DNA of 64,000 nt from Rhea pennata (lineage: Eukaryota > Chordata > Aves > Rheiformes > Rheidae), in the NCBI RefSeq assembly GCF_028389875.1, contig NC_084682.1, forward strand, positions 5,714,001 to 5,778,000, in the 5' to 3' direction. The notes below the pieces were generated by a model. The model saw nothing but the letters and a program-made list of their open reading frames with translations. It was not told where the DNA came from and did no database searches. The number at the start of each line of letters is the position of its first letter. The first letter of the stretch is position 1. The translations under genes were made by a program, and so were the position numbers. Positions 1-10,900 of this stretch are shown in pieces.

Positions 1-153
1 GGGCCGGCAGCGGGCCGCTCGCGGTGACGCGCCGCGCTCAGTTCCAGCTGGCTGTGCCCGTCACCGTGGTCTTCGCCGCCGGGTCGCTGCCCGGGGACCT
101 GCCGAGGCCGCTGCCCTTCCGGGAGATGCGGGAGAAGGAGACGGTCCTGAACC
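1..153 (+). CDS. PIGS: PIGS exon, left-truncated
   Basis: Reads ...[15 protein letters not shown]...EKETVLN and ends with the first base of a proline codon before donor GTAAGA. The true 5' boundary is at or before base 1; an internal AG near base 9 could also be the acceptor. Confidence 0.85.
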
Positions 154-3100
154 GTAAGAGCTTTGCCTGCCCGTCCCTGCTTTGCTGCCCTAGAGCTGGT
201 GCCTGAGGAGCCTTGCGGCCTGAGCCGCCCAGGGCTGTGCCTGGCCCCGTCTGGCACGCTGCTCTCGCGATGGCCGCGGGGCCAGGCGCTCGGACTGGCA
301 GGGTCACTCAGGCTTTGTCCCCTGGCAGCAAGAACCCGCATCACGTCATGCTATGAGGTGGTCTTTCGGAGCGCCGCGGCTCAGGAGGAGGCAGCCCTGA
401 ACGCGGTTACTGTGCAAGGTATCAGGCCAACGGGTCTGTGCTGCTTGTGCTGCCTAAACCCAGCTGGGCAGGGTGCAGGCTCTTTTTTCAGAGGCTGACT
501 GAGCAGGAGCTCAGCCTTTGCTACCTCTTGGGTTGGAGGCCTGCTAATGCCTCCCTTTTCCTCAGAGGCTGATGCTGCTCTGCACCAACTACAGGCTGCC
601 TCACTGGGCTCTCTGACTCTATACGTGATCCCTGAAACCTCCTTGCTCCTCCCTCAGGTAAAGTATCTGCTGTACCGTGGTGGGGGGCACCCTTCAGTGC
701 CAGCCTCTGTGCTGCCATGGAGATACAGTGGTTTGTGTCTCAGCTCTAGGGCAAGTGGGTGAATCTTGGATGGGTTGGTGTGGACAGCTGCCTGGGAGGA
801 AGTCCTGGATCTTTTATGCTTGGTGTGACACTGGGTTGTGGCCTGGGGCTCTGAGATGTAGAAAGGTTTGCTAGAAACCCTCAGAATTTGCCGGGAGAAA
901 GAGGGACTGTTGGGGCTGTGTCCTGTGGTTGAGGAGGGATCCGACTCTTCATCCTTTGCAGATACCCGGTTCCCCTGTCTGAGGGGAGAGGTCTGTCCCT
1001 GGGTAGTTACAGGTAGCCCCAGGCTGTTCTGTGTGTTGGTAGGGTAAAGAGCCAGGCCTGCTCCCGGTCCTCACCTCTGCACCTTCCCCAGGGTGTTGGC
1101 GTGTATGTGGGGAAGCACCGCAGTGCCCTGGTGAGGGCCAGGGAGGGCCTGGCCGCCCTCCACGCTCGCCTCCAGCAGGTCATACAGGTCATGTCCTTCA
1201 CAACCAGCTCCATCACTGCTGCTCTCTCGGACCGCCTGCCTGCCAGCCAGCTCAGCCCTGATGCCCGTCGGCACTTCAAATCCAGTCTGGGTACGGGCAC
1301 GCGGTGTGTGCGCCCAAGCCCCATCCCCTGTCCTGGGGGAAGGCCAGCTGGCTTGGGGAGGCAGGGTGCCATCCCTGCCTTGCTGGTAGCATCCCTGGAT
1401 GTCTTCTGGGGTAGCAGACCTGTGGGGTCCTCCCTTTGTCCTTGCCTGTGGCTCTGGGCCAGGGTCTGTGCTGCAGTTGGGGCATGTTGAGGTACCAGAG
1501 AGTGGCCCCGTGTGAAGGAGGGCCAAGGAGAAGGGGGCTGAGTCCTGTTAGCTCTCAGGAGCTCTGCAGTGGTGACATGCCTGGCCTTGGAGTCGCCAGG
1601 TGGGTTGTTGTGCTGGTGCTGCACAGGCTCTCGGTGCTCGGCAGGGTACGAGATCACCTTCAGTCTGCTGAACCCTGACCCCAAGTCTCACGCTGTGCAC
1701 TGGGACATCGAGGGTGCCGTGAGCCGTTACGTGCAGCCCTTCCTGGACAAACTGAGCTTCGTGGCCAACTTCTCTGTCGATTCTCAGGTGAGGGCTGAGA
1801 GATGCAATGGGGAGAGCCCCGCCTTGGTCGTACTGAGTGTCCCAAGTTGCGCTTCACTAGCAACATCCCTGCAGATCCTGTACTATGCTGTCCTCGGGGT
1901 GACACCGCGCTTTGACAAGCAGTCCTCCAGCTTCCTCTTGAGTGCACACAGCCTCCCACACGTCATCAACCCTGTGGAGGCCAGGCTGGGTGAGCACTAC
2001 ACTCCCTGCCTGGCTCTCAGAGGATCAGGGTCTGCTGAGGGAGGGACAGCCTGGTTTACAGCCTGGACCCTTCCCTCCCAGCAGCCCTGTCAGCCCCAGA
2101 TAGGGGTGAGGATGTCCGAGGCTGCTGGGCTGGGAGCTCTGCTTGGGGCTTGCTGTTTAAGGTGGAGCAGCGCTGGGCTCTGCTCTGGTACTGAACACGG
2201 GAGGTCTGCTCTCCCCATCCCCACGGGCCAGAGGAAGGATTTGACTGTGACTCTCACTGCAGGCTCCAGTGCTGCCTCACTTTACCCCGTGCTGAACTTC
2301 CTGCTGTACGTGCCAGAGCGCTCCCACTCCCCTCTCTACATCCAGGACAAGGATGGAGCCCTGGTGGGCACTAATGCCTTCCACAGCCCCCGCTGGGGTG
2401 GCATCATGGTATGGTGTGGTGGGGTGCTGGTAGTGAGCACCCCACTCTAATGAGGTGGTTGCTGCCCCTCTGCCTGTGGCACGTGCGGGCAGTGCTGCCA
2501 GCCCCGTGGCTCTGGTTGTGCCTGGCTGATGTGCTTTCTTGCAGGTGTACAATGTAGAAGGCCCTGCTTCTCCTCCGGCCTCGCTCCCGCTGCGTGTGGA
2601 TGTGGACATGGTGCAAGTGATGGAGGTTTTCCTGGCCCAGCTCCGGTGAGGATGCACACTGTTCCCTCCCCAGGCCTGTTTCTGCTCTTCTCGCAGGTCA
2701 TGTGTGAATCGGATTGGAGCAGGCAGTGCCTGTGCTGGAGCCCAGCAGCTCACTCTGCCTTCTGGGCTGAGGGTGGCTTTTCATGGTCTCTGTGGTGCTG
2801 ACCAACAGCCAGCATCACTCCCTGGTTGGGGGATAGTGGCACATCTCCTGTCTCTTCATGTGGGAAGCTTATCTTGTCCTGCCCCATGTGTAGGAGGCCA
2901 TCAGTCCTAGTCTGAGTCCTGCCAGGACTGAATGCACTGGAGAAGAGGAGGAGTGCATGCAGGGCTGTGGGCCTGTGACACAGGCTGGGACATTCCCCTC
3001 TGCTCCTAGGTTACTGTTTGGGGTATCTCGGGAGGTGCTGCCCCCAGAATTCCTGCTGGAGAGCCCAGGGAATGAGGGACTGGCTGACTGGGAGCTGGAC

Positions 3101-3692
3101 CGCTTGCTCTGGGCTCGCACTGTGGAGAACATTGCCACAGTATCTACCACCTTGACCTCTCTGGCCCAGCTGCTGGACAAAATTGGGAACATTGTCATCA
3201 AAGATGATGTTGCCTCTGAGGTAGGTTGGGCAACCTGAGCGAGGAAGTGGATGCAGGGGGGTGGGAGACATGGTCCTCATGCTGAGTGCCAGTTGCTGTC
3301 ACTGAGCTACTTCCCAGGCCTGTCAGTGAGCAAAGACCTCCAGGCTTGTATTTCTGGGGCCTGTAGCTCCTCTGTGATCCTGGCCCAGGAGGACCGGCTG
3401 TGTTGTTGCTGTACAGGTATACCGAGCGGTGGCTGCAGTGCAGAGTGCCATGGCAGAGCTGGCCGTGGGCCACCTCGACTCAGCCTTCCAGGCCAGCAAG
3501 GAGGCTGTCACCTCCTCAGAGCGAGCCTTCTTTGACCCATCACTCCTCCATCTCCTCTACTTTCCTGATGACCAGAAATTTGCCATCTATATCCCACTCT
3601 TCCTGCCCATGGCTGTGCCTATCCTGCTGTCCCTGGTCAAGATCTTCCGGGAGGCCAAGCAGCGCAAGAAGGAGCCCACCAAGACAGACTGA
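1..3692 (+). CDS. PIGS: PIGS, GPI transamidase subunit PIG-S (5'-partial, ten exons visible)
   Basis: PIG-S is a subunit of the ER-membrane GPI transamidase (with PIGK, GPAA1, PIGT and PIGU), which attaches preassembled GPI anchors to the C-terminus of proteins. Joined exons are 1-153, 329-418, 566-657, 1092-1290, 1645-1787, 1875-1989, 2263-2408, 2545-2645, 3010-3220 and 3417-3692. Every junction is GT/AG with compatible phase, giving about 508 residues. Human PIGS has 555 residues, so roughly the first 50, including the N-terminal membrane segment, lie left of the window. Family landmarks read directly include VPVTVVF near the left end, [94 protein letters not shown] and [19 protein letters not shown]. 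The last begins the C-terminal membrane helix, which is followed by a basic lysine-rich tail. Introns are short (85 to about 430 bp) and show nothing else. Identity is firm; only the 5' boundary is open. Confidence 0.97.
329..418 (+). CDS. PIGS: PIGS exon
   Basis: Acceptor CCCTGGCAG, donor GTATCA. Encodes (P)[15 protein letters not shown] through NAVTVQ and completes the split codon left by the previous exon. Confidence 0.9.
566..657 (+). CDS. PIGS: PIGS exon
   Basis: Acceptor TTTTCCTCAG, donor GTAAAG. Encodes (E)[20 protein letters not shown]...LLLPQ. GSLTxYVI and SLLPQ match the human protein. Confidence 0.92.
1092..1290 (+). CDS. PIGS: PIGS exon
   Basis: Acceptor CCTTCCCCAG, donor GTACGG. 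Encodes [15 protein letters not shown]...through HFKSSL plus the first base of a glycine. The KSSLG end is shared with human PIGS. Confidence 0.93.
1645..1787 (+). CDS. PIGS: PIGS exon
   Basis: Acceptor GCTCGGCAG, donor GTGAGG. Encodes (G)[24 protein letters not shown]...NFSVDSQ, one of the best-conserved blocks of the family. Confidence 0.95.
1875..1989 (+). CDS. PIGS: PIGS exon
   Basis: Acceptor CCCTGCAG, donor GTGAGC. Encodes [20 protein letters not shown]...INPVEARL plus a split glycine codon. Confidence 0.95.
2263..2408 (+). CDS. PIGS: PIGS exon
   Basis: Acceptor TCACTGCAG, donor GTATGG. Encodes (G)[20 protein letters not shown]...SPRWGGIM. Confidence 0.95.
2545..2645 (+). CDS. PIGS: PIGS exon
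   Basis: Acceptor TTCTTGCAG, donor GTGAGG. Encodes [20 protein letters not shown]...VFLAQL plus two bases of an arginine codon. Confidence 0.94.
3010..3220 (+). CDS. PIGS: PIGS exon
   Basis: Acceptor TGCTCCTAG, donor GTAGGT. Encodes (R)[18 protein letters not shown]...[23 protein letters not shown]. Confidence 0.95.
3417..3692 (+). CDS. PIGS: PIGS terminal coding exon
   Basis: Acceptor TTGCTGTACAG. Encodes [19 protein letters not shown]...then [20 protein letters not shown], the C-terminal transmembrane helix ([20 protein letters not shown]) and a basic tail ending KTD-stop. Confidence 0.96.
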   Translation, partial: VYRAVAAVQSAMAELAVGHLDSAFQASKEAVTSSERAFFDPSLLHLLYFPDDQKFAIYIPLFLPMAVPILLSLVKIFREAKQRKKEPTKTD

Positions 3693-4016
3693 GCCCATCC
3701 TCACAGTGCCCTACTTTGGGGCTGGGGCTGCCCCAGCCGCATGAAGGACGCTGTCATGGACCAGCAGTGCAGGTGTATGTGGCAGAACACTGACAGAGCC
3801 AGATGTTGGCCTGGCAGCTCAGCTTGGGTCTGCTGTTGTGGCTGAGATGCAGGAGGAGAGGCTGCTTTGAGGAGTGGGAGATGCTCTTGGGGTCCAGCAC
3901 CCTCCAGTGGGGCATGCTGTTTGCACCCCAGACTGAGATGGATGGGTGGAGGAAGGGGCTTCCTGCATGTGCTCCTGGCCCTGTGCTGCCTTTGCAGCAA
4001 GCTGCTGCCCAATAAA
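3693..4016 (+). terminator. PIGS: PIGS 3' UTR and poly(A) signal
   Basis: About 320 bp of non-coding sequence follows the stop codon. A canonical AATAAA at 4011-4016 is followed by GT-rich sequence (TGGTCCTGGTGTGTGGGGTTGTG), a typical cleavage and polyadenylation arrangement. Confidence 0.85.
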
Positions 4017-4159
4017 GAACAACACTGGTTTGGCTGGTCCTGGTGTGTGGGGTTGTGCACACCTCTCCTGCCTCCAGGGGCTGAGAGCTGGCTTAGCCCA
4101 GCTCGGTGCACTTGTGTGTCCATTGCACTTTCCTCCCGCTGGCTCTGGGGGGACAGCTC

Positions 4160-4520
4160 TCATTTATGGGCTCAGGCTAAATACCCATAAGACGTGGGGT
4201 GATAGTTAGGGGGTCTGGTTTCTGCCTTATGGGTGCTTGGTGTGAAGCTCTGGGGGGCTGGTTCTTGCTGGGTGGGCCCTGGCTCCTGTGTTATAGGTAT
4301 TTGGCCTCAGCCTCCTCGTGTAGGGGGGTGGTTCTGGGGGTCTGCTTCCTGTGGTTGGAGTACTTGGCCCAAAGCCCAGGGTGGGGGCAGTTACAGGGTT
4401 TCTCCCATGCTAGTGTTCAGCCCTGCACACTCAGGGGCTCCGTGTGTTCAGCATGAGCTTCTTGGGGGTCGTTATGGGATCCAGTTACGGGAGTTTGGCC
4501 AGCAGCTCCTGGGAGCCGTT
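4160..4520. repeat. Degenerate G-rich minisatellite, period about 60-65 bp
   Basis: Related blocks recur between PIGS and UNC119. They begin near 4163 (TTATGGGCTCAGG), 4225 (TTATGGGTGCTTGG), 4290 (TTATAGGTATTTGG), 4351 (GGTTGGAGTACTTGG) and 4472 (TTATGGGATCCAG), each followed by G-rich runs and GGTT/CTGG motifs. Units are strongly diverged, so the exact period and copy number are approximate. Confidence 0.5.
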
Positions 4521-4599
4521 ACCCCTTCACGGCGCCGGGCTCCCGAGCTCGGGCTGTTTTGCCCGGGCTCTTCGGGGGTGGGTTTGGGGTCTGGACCCT

Positions 4600-4782
4600 T
4601 CCTTCCCCCCCCCCCCCCCACCAGTACGGCTGTTTGCAGGGGGGGCCGGGGCTCGGTGCGTGCCCGGGGCCGGGGGCGGGCCGGGGGCGGGGCGGGCCGG
4701 TGAGGCCCCTCCCGGGCAGGCCGGGGCCGGCGGCGATGCGCAGCGCGGCCGCGCCGCTCACACCGGCGGCGGCGGCGGGGCC
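4600..4782 (+). promoter_or_regulatory. UNC119: UNC119 core promoter / 5' UTR, GC-box and G-quadruplex-rich
   Basis: The 180 bp before the UNC119 ATG are almost pure G+C. They hold a 15-C homopolymer (4605-4619), several GGGCGGG/GGGGCGGGG GC boxes (about 4674-4700) and many G-runs of three or more in 4638-4700, a strong G-quadruplex pattern. No TATA box is seen. The transcription start cannot be fixed from sequence. Confidence 0.7.
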
Positions 4783-4903
4783 ATGAAGGTGAAGAAGAGC
4801 GGCGGGGCCGGGGCCGCGGCGGCGGCCCGCACCGAGGAGGAGCTGGGCCGCAAGGCGCTCATCGGGCCCGACGACGTACTGGGGCTGCAGCGGGTCACCA
4901 GCG
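4783..4903 (+). CDS. UNC119: UNC119 coding exon 1
   Basis: ATG to donor GTGCGT. Encodes [20 protein letters not shown]...LGLQRVTS plus the first base of an aspartate codon. Confidence 0.95.
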
Positions 4904-7900
4904 GTGCGTGGCGGGCCGGGCTGGGCGGGCCGGGGCCGGGTCTCCCCCCACGCCGGGCTGCGGGCCCTGGCAGATCCCGGGCTGGGGACCGGCCCCCCGG
5001 GGATGCACGAGCCGAGGATGTGGTGCCTCTGGGGCCTGCGTCTCCCCCCCCCCCCCCCAAAATGTAAGGCTAGTGACCCCCGGGGGTGCATGAGCCAGGG
5101 AGTCGGGACTGGGGCTGCAGCTCCCCCCCCCCCCCCCCCCGCCCCGGGATGCTGCGGGCCAGGCCGCCCCCTCGCAGGGTCCCAGGTCGGGCGGAAGAAG
5201 CTCCCTGGTGCTCCCGTCCGCGCCCCATCCCGCGCCGCTTTGTGCAGGGCCGGGCCGAGCCGACCCCCAGCCTGCGCCCGCTGCGGGGGCCTGGTGCAGG
5301 GGGCTTGGCCACAGACCCCTCCCGGAGCCCCCCGAGATCCCCCCTAGCGCTACGGGCCGTGAGAGCATCCTGGGGGCCGGCGGGCGCGGGAGCTCGGAGG
5401 GTTGGCTGTGCTTGGCCGCGCAGCTCTGCTGGGAACGAACCGGCGCTCGCACAGCCCTGTCTGCGCTCCGTGTGTCAAAACGGCGGCGTGCCGGGCTGCG
5501 GGCGCCGTCCCGGCTCCGGAGAAGGCGCGGGCGTGGGGCCGGCCTGGCCGCAGCGGTGCCCAGAACCAGCCCGCTGCCCCCCAGGAAGGCCCTTGTGCAC
5601 GTCCTGGCGCCTCTGTGCCGGCAGCGGGTCGGGCAGGAAGGGGGCTGGCAGGAGCGGGGGCTGCCCGGAGCGCCGTGCAGCGGGGCGGCAGAGCGGGTTT
5701 CGGCTTGCCGACCTGTCTGCGCTCGGGGAGGAAGGATGCGGGAACCGCGCTGGCTGCAAGCAGCTGCACGCGCTGGCGAGCAGCGTGGACGGATGGGCAG
5801 CAGGAAAACCTCGGTGCTGCCCCTCGGGAAGGGGCTGCGGAGGCTCCTGCGGAGAGGGGCTGCGACGCTGGCTGGGCCGGGCAGTGTCCTTGGGCCTCTG
5901 CTCCCGGCTGCAGCGCTGCTGGGCTGCGGGGCTGACTCGTTACCCAGGACCAGGAATCCTGCTCTTCCCTTCTTGGAGCGGGAAGAGCTGGGCGGCAGGC
6001 GCAGGAGCCAGCTGCCCGCGTCCTCCGAGGGGCTACGCGCCGAATCCAAGCGACGGCTGCGTTAAACGCTTTGCAGCGGGCTGCGCGTCCCTGCCTTCGG
6101 CAGTGCTGCCTGGCGAGGCCGCGGGCGCGCGGCCGCCCCGTGCGCGCAGCCGCCCCGTGCACGTGGGGCGCGGGGGCTAGCGCGGCCGGCGCGAGGCAGC
6201 GGCCGGCCCCGCTGTTGCTCTGCTCTGCTCGCCCCGGCTGCGGGACCGAGCTGGTGGCTACCTGCCCCTTCCGGCCGCGGGGCAGCACGCAGCGAAGCAA
6301 AGGGAAGGTGGAAAGGAAACATTTGCAGCTGGTTTGCGCCCCTTCCTCCGTGAGACTCGCTGGCACGGGGTCACGCAGGGGGTGCTGCCGGGTCGTGCCG
6401 GGCGAGAACCGGCTGCGTTAGGTGAGCCCTGGCTAAGCCCTCTGCAGGGAAAGAGCTTGCCGCTCCGGCGGGCCACGTGGGAGCCGCTGGAAGCTCTCCA
6501 CATCTGAAATCCTCCACGTGCCTTCGCACTAGTCTCTGGACGAGCCAACGCGCTCGTGCTGGGCGTGTTGTATCGCGCTGCTGGCGACGCAGCACCCCCC
6601 TTCTCAAGCCCAGTTTCCCACTTGGTGGGTTAAGTGCAGAGAGCAAAGCACAAAAATGTTTTTCTGATCCTTACCGCGTAACGTTTATTTGGAGCATTCT
6701 GTGGCCTTTAATTATTTGCATGGGCTGCAGCAAGCTCGTAAAAATAGATTGCCAAAAATATCAATGCAAAATCATCCCAGTCTTCTGCTCTGGACGGAGG
6801 GAGCAGTGGGGAGGGGAAGGATCTCAGGCTGCGGGAGAGAAGCTTGTGGCTACCCCAGCGCTGTCCTCTCCTTGGGACGTGCTGGGGAGGCAGCAGACGC
6901 TTCACTTTTGGTGCCCTCCCATAGTCCAAAAGTGCAAACGTGAGCGGGACAGTGGCCAAGTTCATACTTTCTCCTCTAGCCTGTTGTTAAAGGTCTCTTC
7001 AAATCTTCCTGCCTGCTCATTGTGGCTCTTTATCCCTGTCTGGCTCTGCTGGGCAAACTCTCCCCATTTTATCCAGGGACAGTGGCTACCCAAAAACGTG
7101 TGGGACCGGTCCTGGGGAGCGTGTCTGCCCTCTCCAGGCATCCAGCCTGGCACGACTCCAAGGGAGCGGCACGATGCTTTGCCTTCCAGGAGAGCCTCAT
7201 CGCAGCCCTTGGTGCTCCCCTCCTTCTCGGCCCCTTTAGCTTTTGGCTTAAACCTGAGGTAACCCCAAGTTTTATCCCCTTCCCATCCCTGGTGCACGAG
7301 GTGGCTCAGCCTTGGTGCTGGCAGCTGGAGCAGTATCCGGGCTATGGGTTGAGCCTGGCTTGGCCTGGGAAGGAAGATAAGGGCTGGAGGAGCGTGAAGT
7401 CCTTCCAGGCCAGGGGAGAGCTCAGCACATGGTCTCTCCAGGCTGTTTTTCAACACCAAGAGACTAAGCAAAGCTAGCAAGAAGTATGTGGCATCCTGCC
7501 TTGGTTATTTATGGCTTTTAAGGGGTGTTAACAGCAGTGACTAGTTTTGAGACATGTTGAGAAGACCGTAATAGGATGGTGGGTAGAGAGCTGAAGGGTT
7601 AGGATTTCTCCTTCTCTTTCTCTGTTCTTTTTTTTCCCCCCTTTTGTCCCTACTTAAAACTAGTTGAATTCCATTTCTTAACAAACCTCAGTGTCTGTGC
7701 CACCAAATTGTTCAGACTGATGGGCTCGGTCACTCAAATTTTGCTCACCCTGGTTTTGATACCCAGCAGACGACCCAAAGGTGTTGGGACTCCAGCCGGT
7801 TCGAAGTCAAAGCAGGAGTTTGCTGTGGAGCGAGAGCCACGGTGGAAACATCCCGGCATCCCGGACATCCCCGCGGTTCCAGACGGGGCCTGATCTGTCC

Positions 7901-10900
7901 TTATCCAGCCTGGGCTGGCACAGCGAGGACTACAGGACACCTCTCCGGGAAGCGTTTTGCTGAGCCTGAGTCAGTGCGTTCCTTTTGGGAAGGGCACGTG
8001 CAGGTGCCTGGAGGGTCGAGGCCCTTAGGTGCTTCCTGAGGTTGAAATTTGCTCTGTGTCCTTGGCGAGAGCGGGTAGGAGGCACTGACGTGCCCCTGGC
8101 TCTGCCGTTGTACCCCTCGGGCCTGGAGTGCCATTCGGGGCACTGGGCTGGGCTGGGCGAAGCTCTGGTGGCACCGTGGGCACATCGCCCCTCCGCTCGG
8201 GTGCTCCCGGGCCGACCCCGTGGGGGTGAGGGGGTCGGTAGCGCTCTGCGGTTTGGTCTCGCGTCGCCTTTCTCGCCCGCAGCCCCCGGAGGCTGCGTCT
8301 CTGGGCGCCGCGCCGGGAGCGCGCGGATGGACTCTGCCAGCCGTTCCCCGGCATTCGGATCTCGGGAAAGCCCTGGCTGGAAGCGCAGCCGGGGGGATCG
8401 CGATACGCTCTCTGCGCTGGGGATCCTGGCGCGTGACCGGGCGTTGGGTGTCTCGGACGGGCCAGCTGGGAAAGCAGGAGGTGCTCGGTGGCCACGGCGC
8501 CCTTACTGCTAGCCCGGAGAAACCCTCTGTAACCCGAGCGGGCAGGAGCCGGGAAAGCCAGCTGGGCTCTGCTCTTAGCATGTTTCTAATAAGCTTAAAG
8601 GGGGAGTCGTGCAAACTGTCCTGCATACGGTGTGTCCTCCCGGTGTTAAATTCTACCCCGGCTCCATTTCCAGGGTGCAGCCTCGTGGATCTGGGTGCTG
8701 CCCCAGGATAACTGGGCCCTTCAGCAGGGCTTGCTCCGGTGCTACTGCAACAGCATTAGGTATAAGGCAAATGAAACATTTTCTTTGCGATTAGCAGGAT
8801 TTGTTAGTTGCTCGCACAACGGTGGTTACCAAAGAAGAAAAACCTTACAACATGATTAACTTGGGATTAGCAAAGGAGCAGGGCAGAGCTCAGTTCAAAT
8901 TACAATTAATTACTGAGGCAGCCAGAGGATCAGGGGAGCCCGTCTGCAATTACTGGGACGTCGGTGGCTGCGAACGCCCTGTCCTGCCTCTTGGAGCTGG
9001 CCAAGGAGCCGTGCTGCCCTCCACGTCTTTCGCCACGCTCAGTCTTGCAGCTTTGCTGGGTGATGCTCTGCTAGTCCCCAAGGCGTGTAGATGCCCTGTT
9101 GGCTGCAGGACACGGTTAATCGAAAGAGAGCTCTTATTTTTTCCCTCCATCTTTGGGGTTAGGGTGGCTGGTGGTTAGTAGGAAGATGGCCTTGTGGCCC
9201 CTGGGGGCAACTGTCCCAATTTACAGGTGTGGGACAGCACCAGCCTTTGGGCACGTATGTAACAGGAGACAAGCGACAGCCTCGGAGGTCGCCCTGCTCA
9301 GCACAGCTCCGGGCTCCTGCGCCGCTGGTCTGTAGTGCTGCTTTCCTTAGAGTAAAGCTTATTTTATTTTAGGAAACCAAAGGGTTAAATAATTGATTAC
9401 ATGTATGACAACAATTACAAAATGCAACCTGAAAATAAGAGATGTGCGCTTAATCATTTCTGAAACTAATCTCTGCCCTGAGCTGTCATTTCGGATTTCT
9501 CTGAGACTTTTCTCTGCAGCTTCAGCTAAAGGCGAGCTTGGCAAAGCTCTGCTGCGGTGGGCTGCTCGGGGCAGACCCTTCGTGGGTGACTTTCGTACCA
9601 GTTTTGCTGTAGTGTTAACAGAAAGCTCGTGTGCAAGTTGACCTTCAAAGCCGCTCCTGGACCATGGCTTCTCCTTCTTCCCCCAATTAGCTTGGTGAAA
9701 TATATTGTATTAGGAGCCCTAATTAGCTGTGGGTGTTTGTGAGATGGTTAATGAATCACTGTTCTGAGTTGTCTGGGGCTGCGACGTGTAAATTATATTG
9801 ACATGCTGATTTCTAATAGCAGAGCAGTATCTGGGAGCTGTGTCGAGCTGCTAGCACCGGCCGCCTTTCCTAGGCAACAGAGCGTATGTTGTGAGGCTTT
9901 TCAAGGCTTTGCGATAACTCACAACTTAAGTGTTGGGTAGATGAAGGCTTTTTGGTAGTCTTGTGCTTAAATACGGGCTGTTAGGTTTCTGCAGAGGGCA
10001 AATATGTGCAATACGGGGTACGGAGCTGGCAGCCGAGCGGGTTTCTCCTCCTGCCAGTTTTAAAGGTTTGGGCCATCCCAGTGGAAACGGGAAAGGTAAC
10101 TGGAAAGCAGGGACATGGGCTGGAGGCATCGGGTGGGGCTTTGAGCAGGGACTGCTTGCTTTGGGTTAGCCCTGTGCATGAGACCGAAGTGAACTGATTT
10201 CGGTAATATCGCCAGCGTGGTTTCAGACTCGGGGGCTGCCAGCAGCACTGCCACCGTATGCCGGCGTCACGTGCTCCCCGAAGGTCCTGCCCTGCTCCTC
10301 TGCCATCCTCTCTGTGGGACTTCAGCTGCGCAGGCAGAGGCCAGGGCAGACGGTCCAGCTTGTTCTTTAATTGGGCTCCGGTGGTATCGGCATCGCCTGG
10401 CGCTGGCCCTGCCGTCCCATGCTCTGCCTGCGTCACCGCTCTGCCTCTCCGCGGCGTTGGTGCTATTTTTTGCTCACTTCCTCCTGAGACTCCTCAATCT
10501 GATAATCTCCTAATCTCCAGCTCCTAGGAGTTCATCTTCCGTTGGCTTTGCTTTATACCTGGCTTATGTCTTGGCAGTAGCTTTCAAAATACCTTCTGAC
10601 CTTGTTGGCTAATGCATGTTAGGAAACAGGCCTGCATGGAAGAGGAGCCGTCTTGCTCCCTAAAGTTCTGCCGCTGCTGGTGCTGGGGAGAGTCGTTCTT
10701 ATCCCAAGCAGCTGCTGTTGCACCTGCTTCCTGTGCAGCATCCTCCTGGTTTAGAGCCTTTCTCCCCATCAGGTTCTGAGTTCTTCCGTGCCCCATCCAG
10801 GCTCCACTTTCCTCACTGGGCCATTAAAGGCTTAAAATAGGAGCTGCCCAATCCGAGCTTTGAAGCTTTAATGAGCGCCCCAGAAATAGCTGATGTTTGT

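Noticed and set aside
1569..2450. A 293-codon continuous plus-strand frame in PIGS
   Set aside because: It is real PIGS exons read through two short introns that happen to lack stops; conserved residues occur only within the exon limits given.
4895..6366. Very long open frames (up to about 380 codons) on both strands at the start of UNC119 intron 1
   Set aside because: They follow from scarcity of stop codons in CpG-island sequence. The translations are low-complexity Pro/Arg/Ala/Gly, overlap each other and UNC119 exon 1, and match no family.
7901..8626. 241-codon minus-strand open frame in UNC119 intron 1
   Set aside because: Same GC-driven effect; no domain, coiled coil or signal sequence recognised.
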